From assembly GCF_004343505.1 (NCBI RefSeq), contig NZ_SLXU01000005.1:1-64000 (forward strand): a stretch of 64,000 nucleotides of DNA, read 5' to 3'. The notes beneath the pieces are model-generated. The model saw only the letters and a list, made by a program, of their open reading frames with translations, did no database searches and had not been told where the DNA came from. Made by a program: the position numbers and the translations under genes. Positions 32,258 to 41,161 of the stretch are shown piece after piece (within the stretch, counting starts at the first letter, position 1; the number at the start of each line of letters is the position of its first letter). Origin of the DNA: Rhodovulum bhavnagarense. GTDB lineage: Bacteria > Pseudomonadota > Alphaproteobacteria > Rhodobacterales > Rhodobacteraceae.

Positions 32258-33797
32258 CCTGCGGCCCTCGCGCATCGGGGCATGCATCCGGGGTATTGCC
32301 CTTTTTCTGGCAGCCGCGCCCGGCGCGGCGAGGGCCGAGGCACCGCTTTCCGCAATAGACTGGCTTTCGGAATCGGTTGCCGCGCCCGGCGTGGTGACGC
32401 CGGGCCCGGCCCTGATCCCGCCGGGCACGCTTGCGCCCATCACGGTCATCCCGCTGGGCCGGACCAGCCCCGATGCGGTGGGTATCCTGCCGGCCAGGCT
32501 GACCGGGCTGGCAAGCAACCTATGGGGGCCGGGGGACCCCTCCACCATTGCAGGCGCCATCAGGGCAGAGCGGGTGGACACCCTGCCCGCCATCCAGGCG
32601 CTGATGCTCAAGATCCTGCTGGCGGAACTTGACCCGCCCACCGGGTCCGGTGGCGAGGGACAGATTCTTTTGGCGCGGCTTGACAAGCTGTTGGACCTCG
32701 GAGCGCTCGATCAGGCGCAGGCGTTGGTCGAACGGGCCGGTCCGACCGATCCCGCGCTTTTCCGCCGCTGGTTCGACATCGCGCTTCTGACTGGGCAGGA
32801 AGACCGCGCTTGCGCCGCGATGCGCGCGACGCCCGGCATCGCACCGACCTTTCCCGCCAGGATTTTCTGCCTTGCGCGGGGGGGCGATTGGAATGCCGCC
32901 GCCTTGACGCTTGAAACCGCCCGCGCGCTTGGTTTCGTAAGCGATGAAGAGGACGCGCTGTTGGCCCGTTTCCTTGATCCCGACCTTGCCGAAGGGGCAG
33001 AGCCATTGCCAGCCCCGACCCGCCCCAGCCCGCTGATCTACCGCATGCGCGAGGCAATCGGCGAACCCTTGCCCAGCGCGACGCTGCCGCTGGCCTTCGC
33101 GCGCGCCGACCTGCGCCGCACCGCCGGATGGAAGGCGCGTATCGCAGCGGCCGAGCGGCTGGCACGAACCGGGGTGTTGACGCCAAACCAGCTTTTGGGG
33201 GTGTGGACCGAGCGCAAACCGGCTGCCTCGGGCGGCCTTTGGGAGCGTGTGGCCGCCCTTCAGGCGTTCGACGTGGCCATGTTGTCGGGCAAGCCGGGAT
33301 CGGTGGCGCGCGCCCTGCCCCGAGCCTGGGCCGAAATGCAGAAAGCCAGGCTGGAAGTCCCTTTTGCAGAGCTTTACGGCCCGCGCCTGTCACAACTCGC
33401 TCTCGATGGCGAGGCCGGTGCGCTGGCGTTCCGGGTCGGACTCTTGAGCAGCGACTACGAGGCCGTCGCCCGCGCGCATGCCCCCGCAAATGCGCAAGAG
33501 GCGTTCCTGGTCGGGCTTGCCCTGGACGCGATAGGCGCGGCCTCGACCGACGACGCGCTGGCCGCGGCTCTCAGGGACGGGTTTGCAGATCGCCCCCTGC
33601 CCCGCGCGCAGGAAAGACTCATCCGCGAGGGACGGCAAGGCGAGGCAGTGTTGGCTGCCATAGACCTGATCACCGACGGGGCGCGGGGCGATATCGCGGA
33701 TATCAGCCGGGCATTGGCCGTTCTGCGGCATCTGGGGTTGAAGGACAGTGCCCGCCAAAGCGCTTTGCAACTCATGCTGCTGGAGCGACGGGGGTGA
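32247..33797 (+). CDS. Secreted hypothetical protein upstream of xerD
   Basis: This 516-aa protein has an N-terminal signal peptide (hydrophobic GIALFLAAAPGAARAEA, cleavage near residue 30). The mature part is rich in Ala, Leu and Arg and strongly helical (LDLGALDQAQALVERAG, DALAAALRDGFADRPLP), resembling a tetratricopeptide-like or other alpha-solenoid protein, though no clear 34-residue repeat could be aligned by eye. The ATG at 32247 is preferred over the TTG at 32244. The stop overlaps the xerD GTG by four bases. Similar genes precede xerD in other roseobacters, without assigned function. Confidence 0.7.
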   Translation: MSTSLRPSRIGACIRGIALFLAAAPGAARAEAPLSAIDWLSESVAAPGVVTPGPALIPPGTLAPITVIPLGRTSPDAVGILPARLTGLASNLWGPGDPSTIAGAIRAERVDTLPAIQALMLKILLAELDPPTGSGGEGQILLARLDKLLDLGALDQAQALVERAGPTDPALFRRWFDIALLTGQEDRACAAMRATPGIAPTFPARIFCLARGGDWNAAALTLETARALGFVSDEEDALLARFLDPDLAEGAEPLPAPTRPSPLIYRMREAIGEPLPSATLPLAFARADLRRTAGWKARIAAAERLARTGVLTPNQLLGVWTERKPAASGGLWERVAALQAFDVAMLSGKPGSVARALPRAWAEMQKARLEVPFAELYGPRLSQLALDGEAGALAFRVGLLSSDYEAVARAHAPANAQEAFLVGLALDAIGAASTDDALAAALRDGFADRPLPRAQERLIREGRQGEAVLAAIDLITDGARGDIADISRALAVLRHLGLKDSARQSALQLMLLERRG

Positions 33798-34726
33798 CGG
33801 ACGCCGATCGCTGGATCTCGGTTTTTCTTGACGCGCAAGCCGCCGAACGGAACGCGGCCAGGAATACAAGCCTGGCCTATGCCCGGGACCTCGCGGATTT
33901 CGCGGGCTGGCTGACTGCGCGCGGGGGCACGATGGATCAGGTCGAAGAGGCCGCGATAATCGACTACCTCGTCGCCTGCGAAACGGACGGGCTGGCCCAG
34001 AGCACCCGTGCCCGCAGGCTGTCGGCCATCAAACAGCTTTTCCGTTTCGCCTACGAGGAAGGATGGCGCACAGATAACCCCGCGCTGCGGATCAAGGGAC
34101 CGGGCCGGACGAGGCGCCTGCCCGGAACGCTGAGCCATGACGAGGTCGACCGCCTATTGGCCGCTGCCGAGGCATGCCCGCGTGATCGGCTCCGCAATAC
34201 CTGCCTGATGCAACTGCTTTACGCGACCGGAATGCGGGTCAGCGAACTGGTCACGCTGCCCGCCGCCGCCGCGCGGGGCGATCCGCGGATGTTGCTGATC
34301 CGTGGCAAGGGCGGCAAGGAACGGTTTGTGCCGCTGTCGCCGCCCGCGCGCGCCGCGCTTGGCGCCTGGTTGGCGCGGCGCGATGAGGCCGAGGATCTCG
34401 CCCGTGCCCAAGGCAGGCCGGCCAGCCGGTTCCTCTTTCCATCGCGTGGCAAGGGGGGGCACCTGACGCGCCACCGCTTTTACGGCCTGATAAAGGAGTT
34501 GGCCATCGCGGGCGGCGTGGACCCGGCGCGGGTGACCCCACACACGCTGCGCCACGCCTTTGCGACGCACCTGCTGGCCGGGGGCGCGGATTTGCGCGCG
34601 ATCCAGACGATGCTTGGCCATGCGGACCTGTCGACAACCGAGATCTATACCCACGTCCTGGACGAGCGCCTGCGAAAACTGGTTCAAGAACACCACCCCC
34701 TGGCCCGACGTCCTGCAACGGGTTGA
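33794..34726 (+). CDS. xerD: Tyrosine recombinase XerD
   Basis: This 310-aa recombinase resolves chromosome dimers at dif together with XerC. An N-terminal SAM-like domain (FLDAQAAERNAARNT, STRARRLSAIKQLFRF) precedes the catalytic domain. Its active residues are Arg in TGMRVSELV, Lys in GKGGKERFVPL, His-x-x-Arg in HTLRHAFATHLL, His in LGHADLSTTE and Tyr in IYTHV. The start is the GTG at 33794 that overlaps the preceding stop; the longer in-frame extension is a shadow of the upstream gene. It is a housekeeping Xer rather than a phage integrase, given length and context. Confidence 0.94.
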   Translation: MTDADRWISVFLDAQAAERNAARNTSLAYARDLADFAGWLTARGGTMDQVEEAAIIDYLVACETDGLAQSTRARRLSAIKQLFRFAYEEGWRTDNPALRIKGPGRTRRLPGTLSHDEVDRLLAAAEACPRDRLRNTCLMQLLYATGMRVSELVTLPAAAARGDPRMLLIRGKGGKERFVPLSPPARAALGAWLARRDEAEDLARAQGRPASRFLFPSRGKGGHLTRHRFYGLIKELAIAGGVDPARVTPHTLRHAFATHLLAGGADLRAIQTMLGHADLSTTEIYTHVLDERLRKLVQEHHPLARRPATG

Positions 34727-34780
34727 ACCGGGGCCGCGCTGTCCCCATAACCTTTGGGTATCACCACCATAGGGATGAAC

Positions 34781-36088
34781 ATGGACAGCCCCGCCCCCCT
34801 GATCGACGCCTCTTTCTGGATCACCTCTGGCGCGATCATCGCCCTCTTGCTCATGTCGGCATTCTTTTCCGGGTCCGAAACGGCGTTGACCGCCGCCTCA
34901 CGCGGCAAGCTGCGTTCACGCGCGGACAAGGGCGATAGCGGGGCAGAGACAGCCCTCAGGATTACCGAAGACAATGAACGCCTGATAGGATCGGTCCTTC
35001 TGGGCAACAACATGGTCAACATCCTGGCCGCCTCTCTTGCGACGGCGCTGTTCACGCGGCTGTTCGGGGAATCGGGCGTGGCGCTGGCAACGCTGGTGAT
35101 GACGCTGCTGGTGCTGATTTTCGCCGAGGTGTTGCCCAAGACCTACGCGATCACCAATGCCGAGCTTGCCGCCGCGCGCGTCTCGCCCGCCATCCGGCTG
35201 GTCATCATGGTCTTTTCGCCAATCGTCGCCGCGGTGCGCCGCCTGGTTAGGCTGATACTGGCGTTGTTCGGGGTCAAGACCGATCCCGATCGCAACGTTC
35301 TTGCGGTGCGCGAGGAAATCGCCGGCGCGCTGCAACTGGGTCATTCCGAAGGTGTGGTCGAAAAAGAGGACCGGGACCGCATCCTGGGCGCGCTTGACCT
35401 GGGCGAACGCACCGTCGAAGAGATCATGTTGCACCGTTCCAAGATCGAGATGGTCGACGCGGATGCCTCACCGGAAACGATCCTGTCGCACAGCCTGGAA
35501 AGCCCGCATACGAGGCTGCCGATCTTCAAGGACGACCCCGAAAACATCGTCGGCGTGATCCATGCAAAGGACCTGTTGCGCGCGATGGACAAGTTGATGC
35601 GCGGACCCGACGCTTGCCCGGAGAAGTTGAAGGAATTCCGCGTCCTGGACGTGGCGATGAAACCTTATTTCGTGCCCGAGACAACGACGCTGGACGACCA
35701 GATGCGCGAGTTTCTGCGCCGCCACACCCATTTCGCGCTGGTGGTGGATGAATACGGCGCACTGAGGGGGTTGATCACGCTGGAGGACATCCTTGAGGAA
35801 ATCGTCGGCGAGATCACCGACGAGTTTGACGTCGATGCCGAGCATCCCCTACGGCGGACCGAGGAAGGCGCGGTTCTGGTCGACGGGGCGATGACGATCC
35901 GCGACCTCAACCGCGCGATGGATTGGTCTCTGCCCGACGAAGAGGCAAACACCATAGCGGGCCTTGTTATCCACGAGGCGCAGTCGATCCCGACACAAGG
36001 CCAGGTGTTTTCCTTCCACGGTTTCCGGTTCGAAGTGTTGCAACGGCAAGCCAACCGGATCACGCGGCTCAAGATCCGCCCATTGTAG
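34781..36088 (+). CDS. CNNM/CorC-type membrane protein with CBS domains
   Basis: This 435-aa protein has an N-terminal CNNM (DUF21) domain with three to four membrane helices (AIIALLLMSAFFSGSETAL is the hallmark start). Two CBS domains follow (EEIMLHRSKIEMVDADAS and the MKPYFVPETTTLDDQM segment), then a C-terminal CorC_HlyC domain (GAVLVDGAMTIRDLNRAM). Members are linked to magnesium or cobalt efflux and to resistance to haemolysin-like toxins. The ATG at 34781 follows AGGGA; earlier in-frame ATG 34775 and TTG 34754 are alternatives. Confidence 0.9.
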   Translation: MDSPAPLIDASFWITSGAIIALLLMSAFFSGSETALTAASRGKLRSRADKGDSGAETALRITEDNERLIGSVLLGNNMVNILAASLATALFTRLFGESGVALATLVMTLLVLIFAEVLPKTYAITNAELAAARVSPAIRLVIMVFSPIVAAVRRLVRLILALFGVKTDPDRNVLAVREEIAGALQLGHSEGVVEKEDRDRILGALDLGERTVEEIMLHRSKIEMVDADASPETILSHSLESPHTRLPIFKDDPENIVGVIHAKDLLRAMDKLMRGPDACPEKLKEFRVLDVAMKPYFVPETTTLDDQMREFLRRHTHFALVVDEYGALRGLITLEDILEEIVGEITDEFDVDAEHPLRRTEEGAVLVDGAMTIRDLNRAMDWSLPDEEANTIAGLVIHEAQSIPTQGQVFSFHGFRFEVLQRQANRITRLKIRPL

Positions 36089-36102
36089 TCCCCCTCGTAT
36101 GA

Positions 36103-36132
36103 CCGTCCCGCCCTATAGATCGCGCGGGACGG
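36103..36132 (+). terminator. Stem-loop after the CorC-type gene
   Basis: Perfect 9-base arms CCGTCCCGC (36103-36111) and GCGGGACGG (36124-36132) enclose 12 bases, 15 bases after the stop. There is no U-run, so it is a possible Rho-assisted terminator or mRNA end structure. Confidence 0.4.
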
Positions 36133-36385
36133 CAGGCCAAATGGTCCCTTGATCCGGGGGCGCCATGAACAAGGCAATATCTGGCAAGCTTGGCGCCAAG
36201 GATCAAAATGCGCCTGCCCTGTGTTTTTCACCTCCCAGATCGCTGAATTGGCATGCTACCTGCACAGCCTTTCATGCCGTGTCTGTGTCTGCGCGGACAT
36301 GAAACGGACCGCACTGTACGCACCGCGCCCGCTTGCCCGTATGGAAAGCCAACGGCACCGTGAATATGTGCAAGCGGAGATCGCC

Positions 36386-36796
36386 ATGTCGGCACTTGCA
36401 AGAACCTTCACCTTTGTCGCGGGGCCGTGGATTTGCGCGGCGGCGTCGGGGGCACACGTCCTGGCCGCTCCTCCTGCCTCGGGTGGCGCGACGACTGGCG
36501 CGCTTCATATCGGGACGGACGTTCCCTTGGTATGCAATGCAGAAATTCTTGATCACGATGATCATCTTTCCCTGAAGGTCCGGTGCAATACCGCCCACCA
36601 GTTGCGCCTTGATCACCAAGGGGATCACGGCAGCGTAGCGCTGACCTGTGACGGGGTGCAACAAACCGTGCATGGCACCTCGGATTCCGCGCTATGGCAG
36701 GTGTCGAAACCTGTAGTCGGCACCTTTCCTCTGGACAGATCGGGGACGGACATCGACGCGCCCCTTGTCACGATCAGCATCGCGCAGGCGAGGTAG
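36386..36796 (+). CDS. Small secreted protein of unknown function
   Basis: This 136-aa protein has a signal peptide (SALARTFTFVAGPWICAAASG, probable cleavage after HVLA). The mature part is about 105 residues, rich in His and Asp (CNAEILDHDDHLSLKVRCNTAHQLRLDH), with three cysteines (in PLVCNAE, VRCNTA and LTCDGV). The His/Asp-rich stretch could bind metal, but this is a guess. The ATG at 36386 has GGAG at 8 bases. The 300 bases before it look non-coding except for the stem-loop after the CorC-type gene. Confidence 0.55.
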   Translation: MSALARTFTFVAGPWICAAASGAHVLAAPPASGGATTGALHIGTDVPLVCNAEILDHDDHLSLKVRCNTAHQLRLDHQGDHGSVALTCDGVQQTVHGTSDSALWQVSKPVVGTFPLDRSGTDIDAPLVTISIAQAR

Positions 36797-37030
36797 CAAC
36801 CGGCAAGCGCGCGCTGTTCCGTCCAAGTGGCGCACGCTCGCCCTCATCCCCGAAAGCGTGACCCTGGACTGGATGGCAATAGTGGTCTGGGTGCTGGCCC
36901 TTCGTTTATGCATCGCGATGGCGTGAGCCTTTGCGCAGAGCCGGGCCATTGCACAAAGGATCGGTCGATTGTAACCATGACCGTGAGGGGTCGCCATTCG
37001 CGCGGCCCGGTGCGGACAAGGATTTGTCGG

Positions 37031-37336
37031 ATGTGGCTGTTTCTGAGCACTTATTTCCTCGCATCGCTCGCCCTGTTGCTGGGCGCGACCGAGCTTGAGC
37101 GGCGCGCCATCGTGGCGCGCAAAATGTGGCCTAACGGCAAGGCGTTTCTCTTTGCCATCGCGTTCTCGGCGATCGTTTCGTTGTTTGTCACCGTAGCGGC
37201 GGCCTATGCCAGTGGCTGGGTCAGCCTGTTGCACGTGCTGGGCCTGTCGATCCTCTATCACGGGTTCATGGGCATCTTCCTGGTACATGGTCTGCAACGG
37301 GTTTCTGCCCGTGTAGCCTGTCAGGCCATGGCCTGA
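37031..37336 (+). CDS. Small membrane protein of unknown function
   Basis: This 101-aa protein has three hydrophobic segments (LFLSTYFLASLALLLGA, AFLFAIAFSAIVSLFVTVAAAY, LLHVLGLSILYHGFMGIFLV). The basic connecting loop (ELERRAIVARKMWPNGK) suggests a cytoplasmic position. AAGGA lies upstream of the ATG at 37031. An open frame extends back to 36827, but that part (rich in Arg, His and Pro) does not look like the same protein. No family recognised. Confidence 0.5.
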   Translation: MWLFLSTYFLASLALLLGATELERRAIVARKMWPNGKAFLFAIAFSAIVSLFVTVAAAYASGWVSLLHVLGLSILYHGFMGIFLVHGLQRVSARVACQAMA

Positions 37337-37389
37337 GAACGGGACGGCCCGCGCAGGCTCGCCCCCGCCCCGCCGGGTCGGCCGCGCGG

Positions 37390-38820
37390 TCAGGCCGGTC
37401 GTGATACCGCCTTGATTTCGCAGAAATCCTCGATCCCGCAAGCACCGCCCTCGCGACCATTCCCCGATAGCTTGTAACCGCCGAAAGGCGAGCCGAACGC
37501 GATGTCCGAGCCATTCACATGCACCATGCCCGCGCGGATGCGCCGGGCCACGCACAGGGCGCGGTCAACGTCGCCCGACTGGATATAGGCGGCCAACCCA
37601 TAGGGCGTGTCATTGGCGATGCGGACCGCCTCTTCCTCGTCCGTGTAAGGGATCATCGCCAGAACGGGGCCGAAGATTTCCTCGCGTGCGATGGTCATGT
37701 CGTTGCTGACATCGCCGAACACCGTGGGGCGCACGAAATAGCCGCGATTCATGCCCTCGGGCCGGCCGGGGCCGCCGGCCAGCAGGGTGGCGCCCTCGGC
37801 GATCCCCGTCTCGATCAGCGCCTGCACCTTGTCATATTGCATCTGCGAGACCAGCGGCCCGATATGACGTCCTTCGGCGGCCGGGTCACCGACCTGCGTG
37901 GCCTTGGCCACCTCTGCGGCGAGTTCCATCGCACGGTCGTACTGCGATGCGGCGACCAGCATCCGGGTGGGGGCGTTGCAGCTTTGCCCGGTGTTCTGGA
38001 AGCAGTGGCGCACGCCGCGTTTCACCGCGTCCTCCAGGTCGGCATCGTCGAGGATGATGTTGGGCGACTTGCCGCCCAGTTCCAGCGTGACGCGCTTGAT
38101 GGTGGCCGCCGAATCCTGCGTGATCGCCGTGCCCGCGCGGGTCGAGCCGGTGAAAGAGATCATCGCAAGGTCCGGGTGACGCGACATCGCCGCACCAACG
38201 TTCAGGCCATCGCCGTTGACGAGGTTGAAAACGCCCGGCGGCACCCCTGCCTCGTGCAGAATCTCGGTATAGAGCAGCGCGTTCAGCGGCGTCAGTTCCG
38301 AGGGTTTCAGCACCATCGTGCAGCCCGCTGCCAGCGCGGGCAGCACCTTCAGCGCGATCTGGTTGATCGGCCAGTTCCACGGCGTGATCAACCCGCAGGG
38401 CCCGATGGGTTCGCGCAGGATCAGGTCGCCCTCGGCGTTGATCTCTTCGAACGCCATCGCCTCCAGCGCGCGGACGAAGCCGTCCAGATGCCCGATGCCC
38501 ACGGCGGCCTGCGCGCGCTGGCACAGCGAGGCCGGTGCGCCCAGTTCCTGGCGGATCACGTCGGCCATCTCGTCATAGCGGCGTTCATATACCGCCCGGA
38601 TCGCGGCCAGCAGGTCCAACCGCTCGGCCTTGGTGGTGGCGGCGAAGCTGTCGAAGGCACGGTTTGCGGCCGCAACGGCGGCGTCCACGTCCACCGCGCT
38701 GCCCATGGCGATCTGGGCAATCGGTTCCTCGGTGGCGGGGTTCAGCACCGGCAGCATCTGGGGCGATACCGGGTCCACCCATGTGCCGTCGATATAGAAC
38801 TGTCCGGTTTTCAGCGTCAT
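37390..38820 (-). CDS. Aldehyde dehydrogenase, polyamine catabolism
   Basis: This 476-aa NAD(P)-dependent enzyme has the catalytic Cys in NTGQSCNAPTR and the general-base Glu in LELGGKSPNI. The cofactor motif FTGSTRAGTAI and the substrate segment TPWNWPINQIALKVLPALAAG are also present. In this locus it most likely oxidises gamma-glutamyl-aminobutyraldehyde or 4-aminobutyraldehyde made from putrescine, like PuuC or KauB. It follows the aminotransferase gene by about 12 bases on the same strand. A strong GGGAGGA precedes the ATG. Confidence 0.9.
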   Translation of the reverse strand: MTLKTGQFYIDGTWVDPVSPQMLPVLNPATEEPIAQIAMGSAVDVDAAVAAANRAFDSFAATTKAERLDLLAAIRAVYERRYDEMADVIRQELGAPASLCQRAQAAVGIGHLDGFVRALEAMAFEEINAEGDLILREPIGPCGLITPWNWPINQIALKVLPALAAGCTMVLKPSELTPLNALLYTEILHEAGVPPGVFNLVNGDGLNVGAAMSRHPDLAMISFTGSTRAGTAITQDSAATIKRVTLELGGKSPNIILDDADLEDAVKRGVRHCFQNTGQSCNAPTRMLVAASQYDRAMELAAEVAKATQVGDPAAEGRHIGPLVSQMQYDKVQALIETGIAEGATLLAGGPGRPEGMNRGYFVRPTVFGDVSNDMTIAREEIFGPVLAMIPYTDEEEAVRIANDTPYGLAAYIQSGDVDRALCVARRIRAGMVHVNGSDIAFGSPFGGYKLSGNGREGGACGIEDFCEIKAVSRPA

Positions 38821-38832
38821 GGTTTTCCTCCC

Positions 38833-40221
38833 TCAGGCCGCTTCCATCAGCCCGTCGCGGTTCACGATATCAAGGGCCTCGTCCAGCGACAGCCGGGCGC
38901 GTTCGATCAGCAGGTCGATTTCGGCCTCGGAAATCGTCAGGGGCGGCGAGATGATCATGCGGTCGCCCACATGGCGCATCACCAGGTTGTTGGCAAAGCA
39001 CCGCTCGCGACAGATCAGCCCGACCGTGCCCTTGTCGGCAGCAAAGGGCGCGCGGCGGGCCTTGTCCGGGGTCAGCGCGATGGAGCCCATCAGCCCGCAA
39101 ATCCTGGCCTCACCCACCAGCGGGTGATCGGTCAGGCTGTTCCACTTTGCGCCTAGGTAGGGCGCGGTGACCGATCCGGCACGTTCTACGATACCCTCTT
39201 CATCCAGGATGCGGAGGTTTTCCAGCGCAACGGCCGCCGCGACCGGGTGACCGGAATAGGTGTAGCCATGGGCAAACTCGCCCTTTCCGATGACGCCTGC
39301 CACCTTGTCACTGACAACCGAGGCACCGATGGGTGCATAGCCCGAGGACAGGCCCTTGGCGATCGTCATGATGTCAGGCACCAGGTCATAGGTTTGCGAA
39401 CCAAACCAGTTGCCGGTGCGGCCAAACCCGCAGATCACCTCGTCCGCGACGAAGAGGATGTCGTATTTCGCAAGGATACGCTTGATCTCGGGCCAGTAGG
39501 TTTCGGGCGGAACGATCACGCCGCCCGCGCCCTGCACGGGTTCGGCGATGAAGGCGGCAACCCTGTCGGCACCGATTTCCAGAATTCTTTCCTCCAGCGC
39601 ACGAGCTCGCGCGATACCGAACGCCTCGGGCGTCATGTCGCCGCCCTCTGACCACCAGTCCGGCTGGTCGATATGTTCAATGCCGGGGATCGGCATTCCG
39701 CCCTGTTCATGCATGAATTTCATGCCGCCCAGAGAGCCCGACCCGACCGAAGATCCGTGATAACCGTTCCAGCGCGAAATCACGACCTGCCGGTCGGGCT
39801 GACCCATCATGGCCCAGTATTGGCGCACCATCCGCAGGTTGGTGTCGTTGGCCTCGGACCCCGAACCAGCAAAGAAGACGTGGTTCAGATCGCCCGGGGC
39901 CAGTTCCGCGATCCGCGCGGCCAGTTCGATGGCCGGGACATGCGAAGTCTGAAAGAAGGTGTTGTAATAGGGCAGTTGCAGCATCTGCCGATAGGCGGCC
40001 TCGGCCAGTTCCTTGCGGCCATAGCCGATATTTACACACCACAGCCCCGCCATCGCGTCGAGGATCTCGTTGCCCTCGCTATCGGTCAGGAACACGCCGT
40101 CAGCCTTGGTTATGATCCGCGCCCCCTTTTCGGCCAGCGCATCGCCATGGGTAAAGGGATGCATGTGATGCGCGGCATCCAGGCGCTGAAGCTCGGCCGT
40201 GGGAAGGTGATTCTCGATCAT
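38833..40221 (-). CDS. Class III aminotransferase, probable putrescine-pyruvate transaminase
   Basis: This 462-aa PLP enzyme of the omega-aminotransferase family resembles SpuC. It has the PLP phosphate region FFAGSGSEANDTNLRM, the aspartate in ILFVADEVICGFGRTG, and the Schiff-base lysine in MTIAKGLSSGYAPIGA. Its place beside an aldehyde dehydrogenase and a polyamine transporter suggests it deaminates putrescine, cadaverine or a similar diamine with pyruvate as acceptor. The ATG at 40221 has AAGGA upstream. The palindrome TTTGATCAAA lies about 110 bases upstream. Confidence 0.9.
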   Translation of the reverse strand: MIENHLPTAELQRLDAAHHMHPFTHGDALAEKGARIITKADGVFLTDSEGNEILDAMAGLWCVNIGYGRKELAEAAYRQMLQLPYYNTFFQTSHVPAIELAARIAELAPGDLNHVFFAGSGSEANDTNLRMVRQYWAMMGQPDRQVVISRWNGYHGSSVGSGSLGGMKFMHEQGGMPIPGIEHIDQPDWWSEGGDMTPEAFGIARARALEERILEIGADRVAAFIAEPVQGAGGVIVPPETYWPEIKRILAKYDILFVADEVICGFGRTGNWFGSQTYDLVPDIMTIAKGLSSGYAPIGASVVSDKVAGVIGKGEFAHGYTYSGHPVAAAVALENLRILDEEGIVERAGSVTAPYLGAKWNSLTDHPLVGEARICGLMGSIALTPDKARRAPFAADKGTVGLICRERCFANNLVMRHVGDRMIISPPLTISEAEIDLLIERARLSLDEALDIVNRDGLMEAA

Positions 40222-40321
40222 GGCAATGGTCCTTGGTGGCTGGTCGCGGGCGTTCGGCGGCTGCCCGGTCCTGCGGCAGGCCGGGACGCGCGCGGTCAGG
40301 ATATGGGCAAATGCCCGGCGG

Positions 40322-41014
40322 TCAACCTTGTTTGATCAAATTATCCTGGCCGGTCACACCCGCCCTCGCGAACAGCGCAAGGCGCACGTTTTCCATACCC
40401 TGCCGAATATCTGCCTCCAGCGCGCGCGCGACCGCCTCTGCATCGCCCCTGCGCAACGCCTCCAGCGCCATTTGGTGCATGTCAGGAAGGTTGCGGGTGC
40501 CAAACAAACCACACATGACGCGCAAGCTTGGCGCTGCGCGCAGCCATAGCGTGCGCACCAGCGGCAACAGGACCTCAGCACCCGATGCCTCGTATAACGT
40601 CATATGAAAGCGATAGTTATGATGGAGATAGCCCTGTGCGTCGCCGCGTTCGATCGCGGCATCAAGCGCCGCATCCGTGGTCGTCAATGCACACAACTCC
40701 TCTACCGTGACGCGGGTCGCGGCAATTCGGGCGAGTTCCGGCTCTAGAATTGTCCTCGCAAAGAGAATTTCGTCGATCTGCGCCTCGGTCAGTTCAGGCA
40801 CCGAGACCCGACGGTTCCCCTGGAATTGCAAGGCGCCCTCGGATGTCAACCGCCGGATTGCCTCGCGCACTGGGGTCATGCCCGCGCCCAGCAATTCGGC
40901 GAGCCCCTGGATCGTGACCGGCTGACCTGGGGCGAAATCCCCGCGCAGGATCATGTCGCGGATCGTGCGATAAACATTTTCATGCGCGGGGGTCTTCTGG
41001 CTATCGTGTTGCAT
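40322..41014 (-). CDS. GntR/FCD family transcriptional regulator
   Basis: This 230-aa regulator has an N-terminal winged helix (YRTIRDMILRGDFAPGQPVTIQGLAELLGAGMTPVREAIRRL) and a C-terminal FCD ligand domain (LYEASGAEVLLPLVRTLW, MHQMALEALRRGDAEAVARAL) with conserved Asp and His positions for a metal-linked organic acid or amine effector. It lies between the catabolic genes and the divergent polyamine transporter genes and probably controls both. The last codons and stop overlap one copy of the TTTGATCAAA palindrome. Confidence 0.9.
   Translation of the reverse strand: MQHDSQKTPAHENVYRTIRDMILRGDFAPGQPVTIQGLAELLGAGMTPVREAIRRLTSEGALQFQGNRRVSVPELTEAQIDEILFARTILEPELARIAATRVTVEELCALTTTDAALDAAIERGDAQGYLHHNYRFHMTLYEASGAEVLLPLVRTLWLRAAPSLRVMCGLFGTRNLPDMHQMALEALRRGDAEAVARALEADIRQGMENVRLALFARAGVTGQDNLIKQG
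40331..40340. promoter_or_regulatory. Palindrome TTTGATCAAA, site 1
   Basis: A perfect 10-base palindrome lies at the 3' end of the GntR gene and 110 bases before the aminotransferase start. The same decamer occurs at 41108-41117 upstream of the transporter operon. It is AT-rich in GC-rich DNA. It is proposed as an operator of the local GntR/FCD regulator. Confidence 0.4.
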
Positions 41015-41107
41015 GGTGGGCGATTCCTTGCGGCGAAGGCCTGGGTCTGAACGGTGAGGACAGCATCATGCCCTCCGGCAAATAGCACATTGCACCAAGA
41101 GGTGCAT

Positions 41108-41117
41108 TTTGATCAAA
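41108..41117. promoter_or_regulatory. Palindrome TTTGATCAAA, site 2
   Basis: A perfect 10-base palindrome lies 45 bases before the ATG of the binding-protein gene, in the intergenic region shared with the divergent GntR gene. Together with site 1 it brackets the regulator gene, which fits autoregulation and control of the polyamine operons. Confidence 0.45.
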
Positions 41118-41161
41118 TGCGAAGATACCGCCCGCAACGCACCAACAGGGGATACCGAAAA

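Noticed and set aside
33128-33793. N-terminal extension of xerD
   Set aside because: The extra part is arginine- and proline-rich and lies in another frame of the secreted-protein gene; XerD homologues start at the GTG at 33794.
33794-34726. Phage or integron integrase
   Set aside because: Length, motif spacing and housekeeping context fit chromosomal XerD; no mobile-element genes or repeats nearby.
36797-37030. Very short hydrophobic frame (about 22 codons) before the small membrane protein gene
   Set aside because: Too short, no ribosome site, and no coupling to the next gene.
37519-39156. 545-codon plus-strand frame
   Set aside because: Antisense to the aldehyde dehydrogenase and aminotransferase genes, whose families are unmistakable; His/Gln/Arg-rich translation is typical of a shadow.
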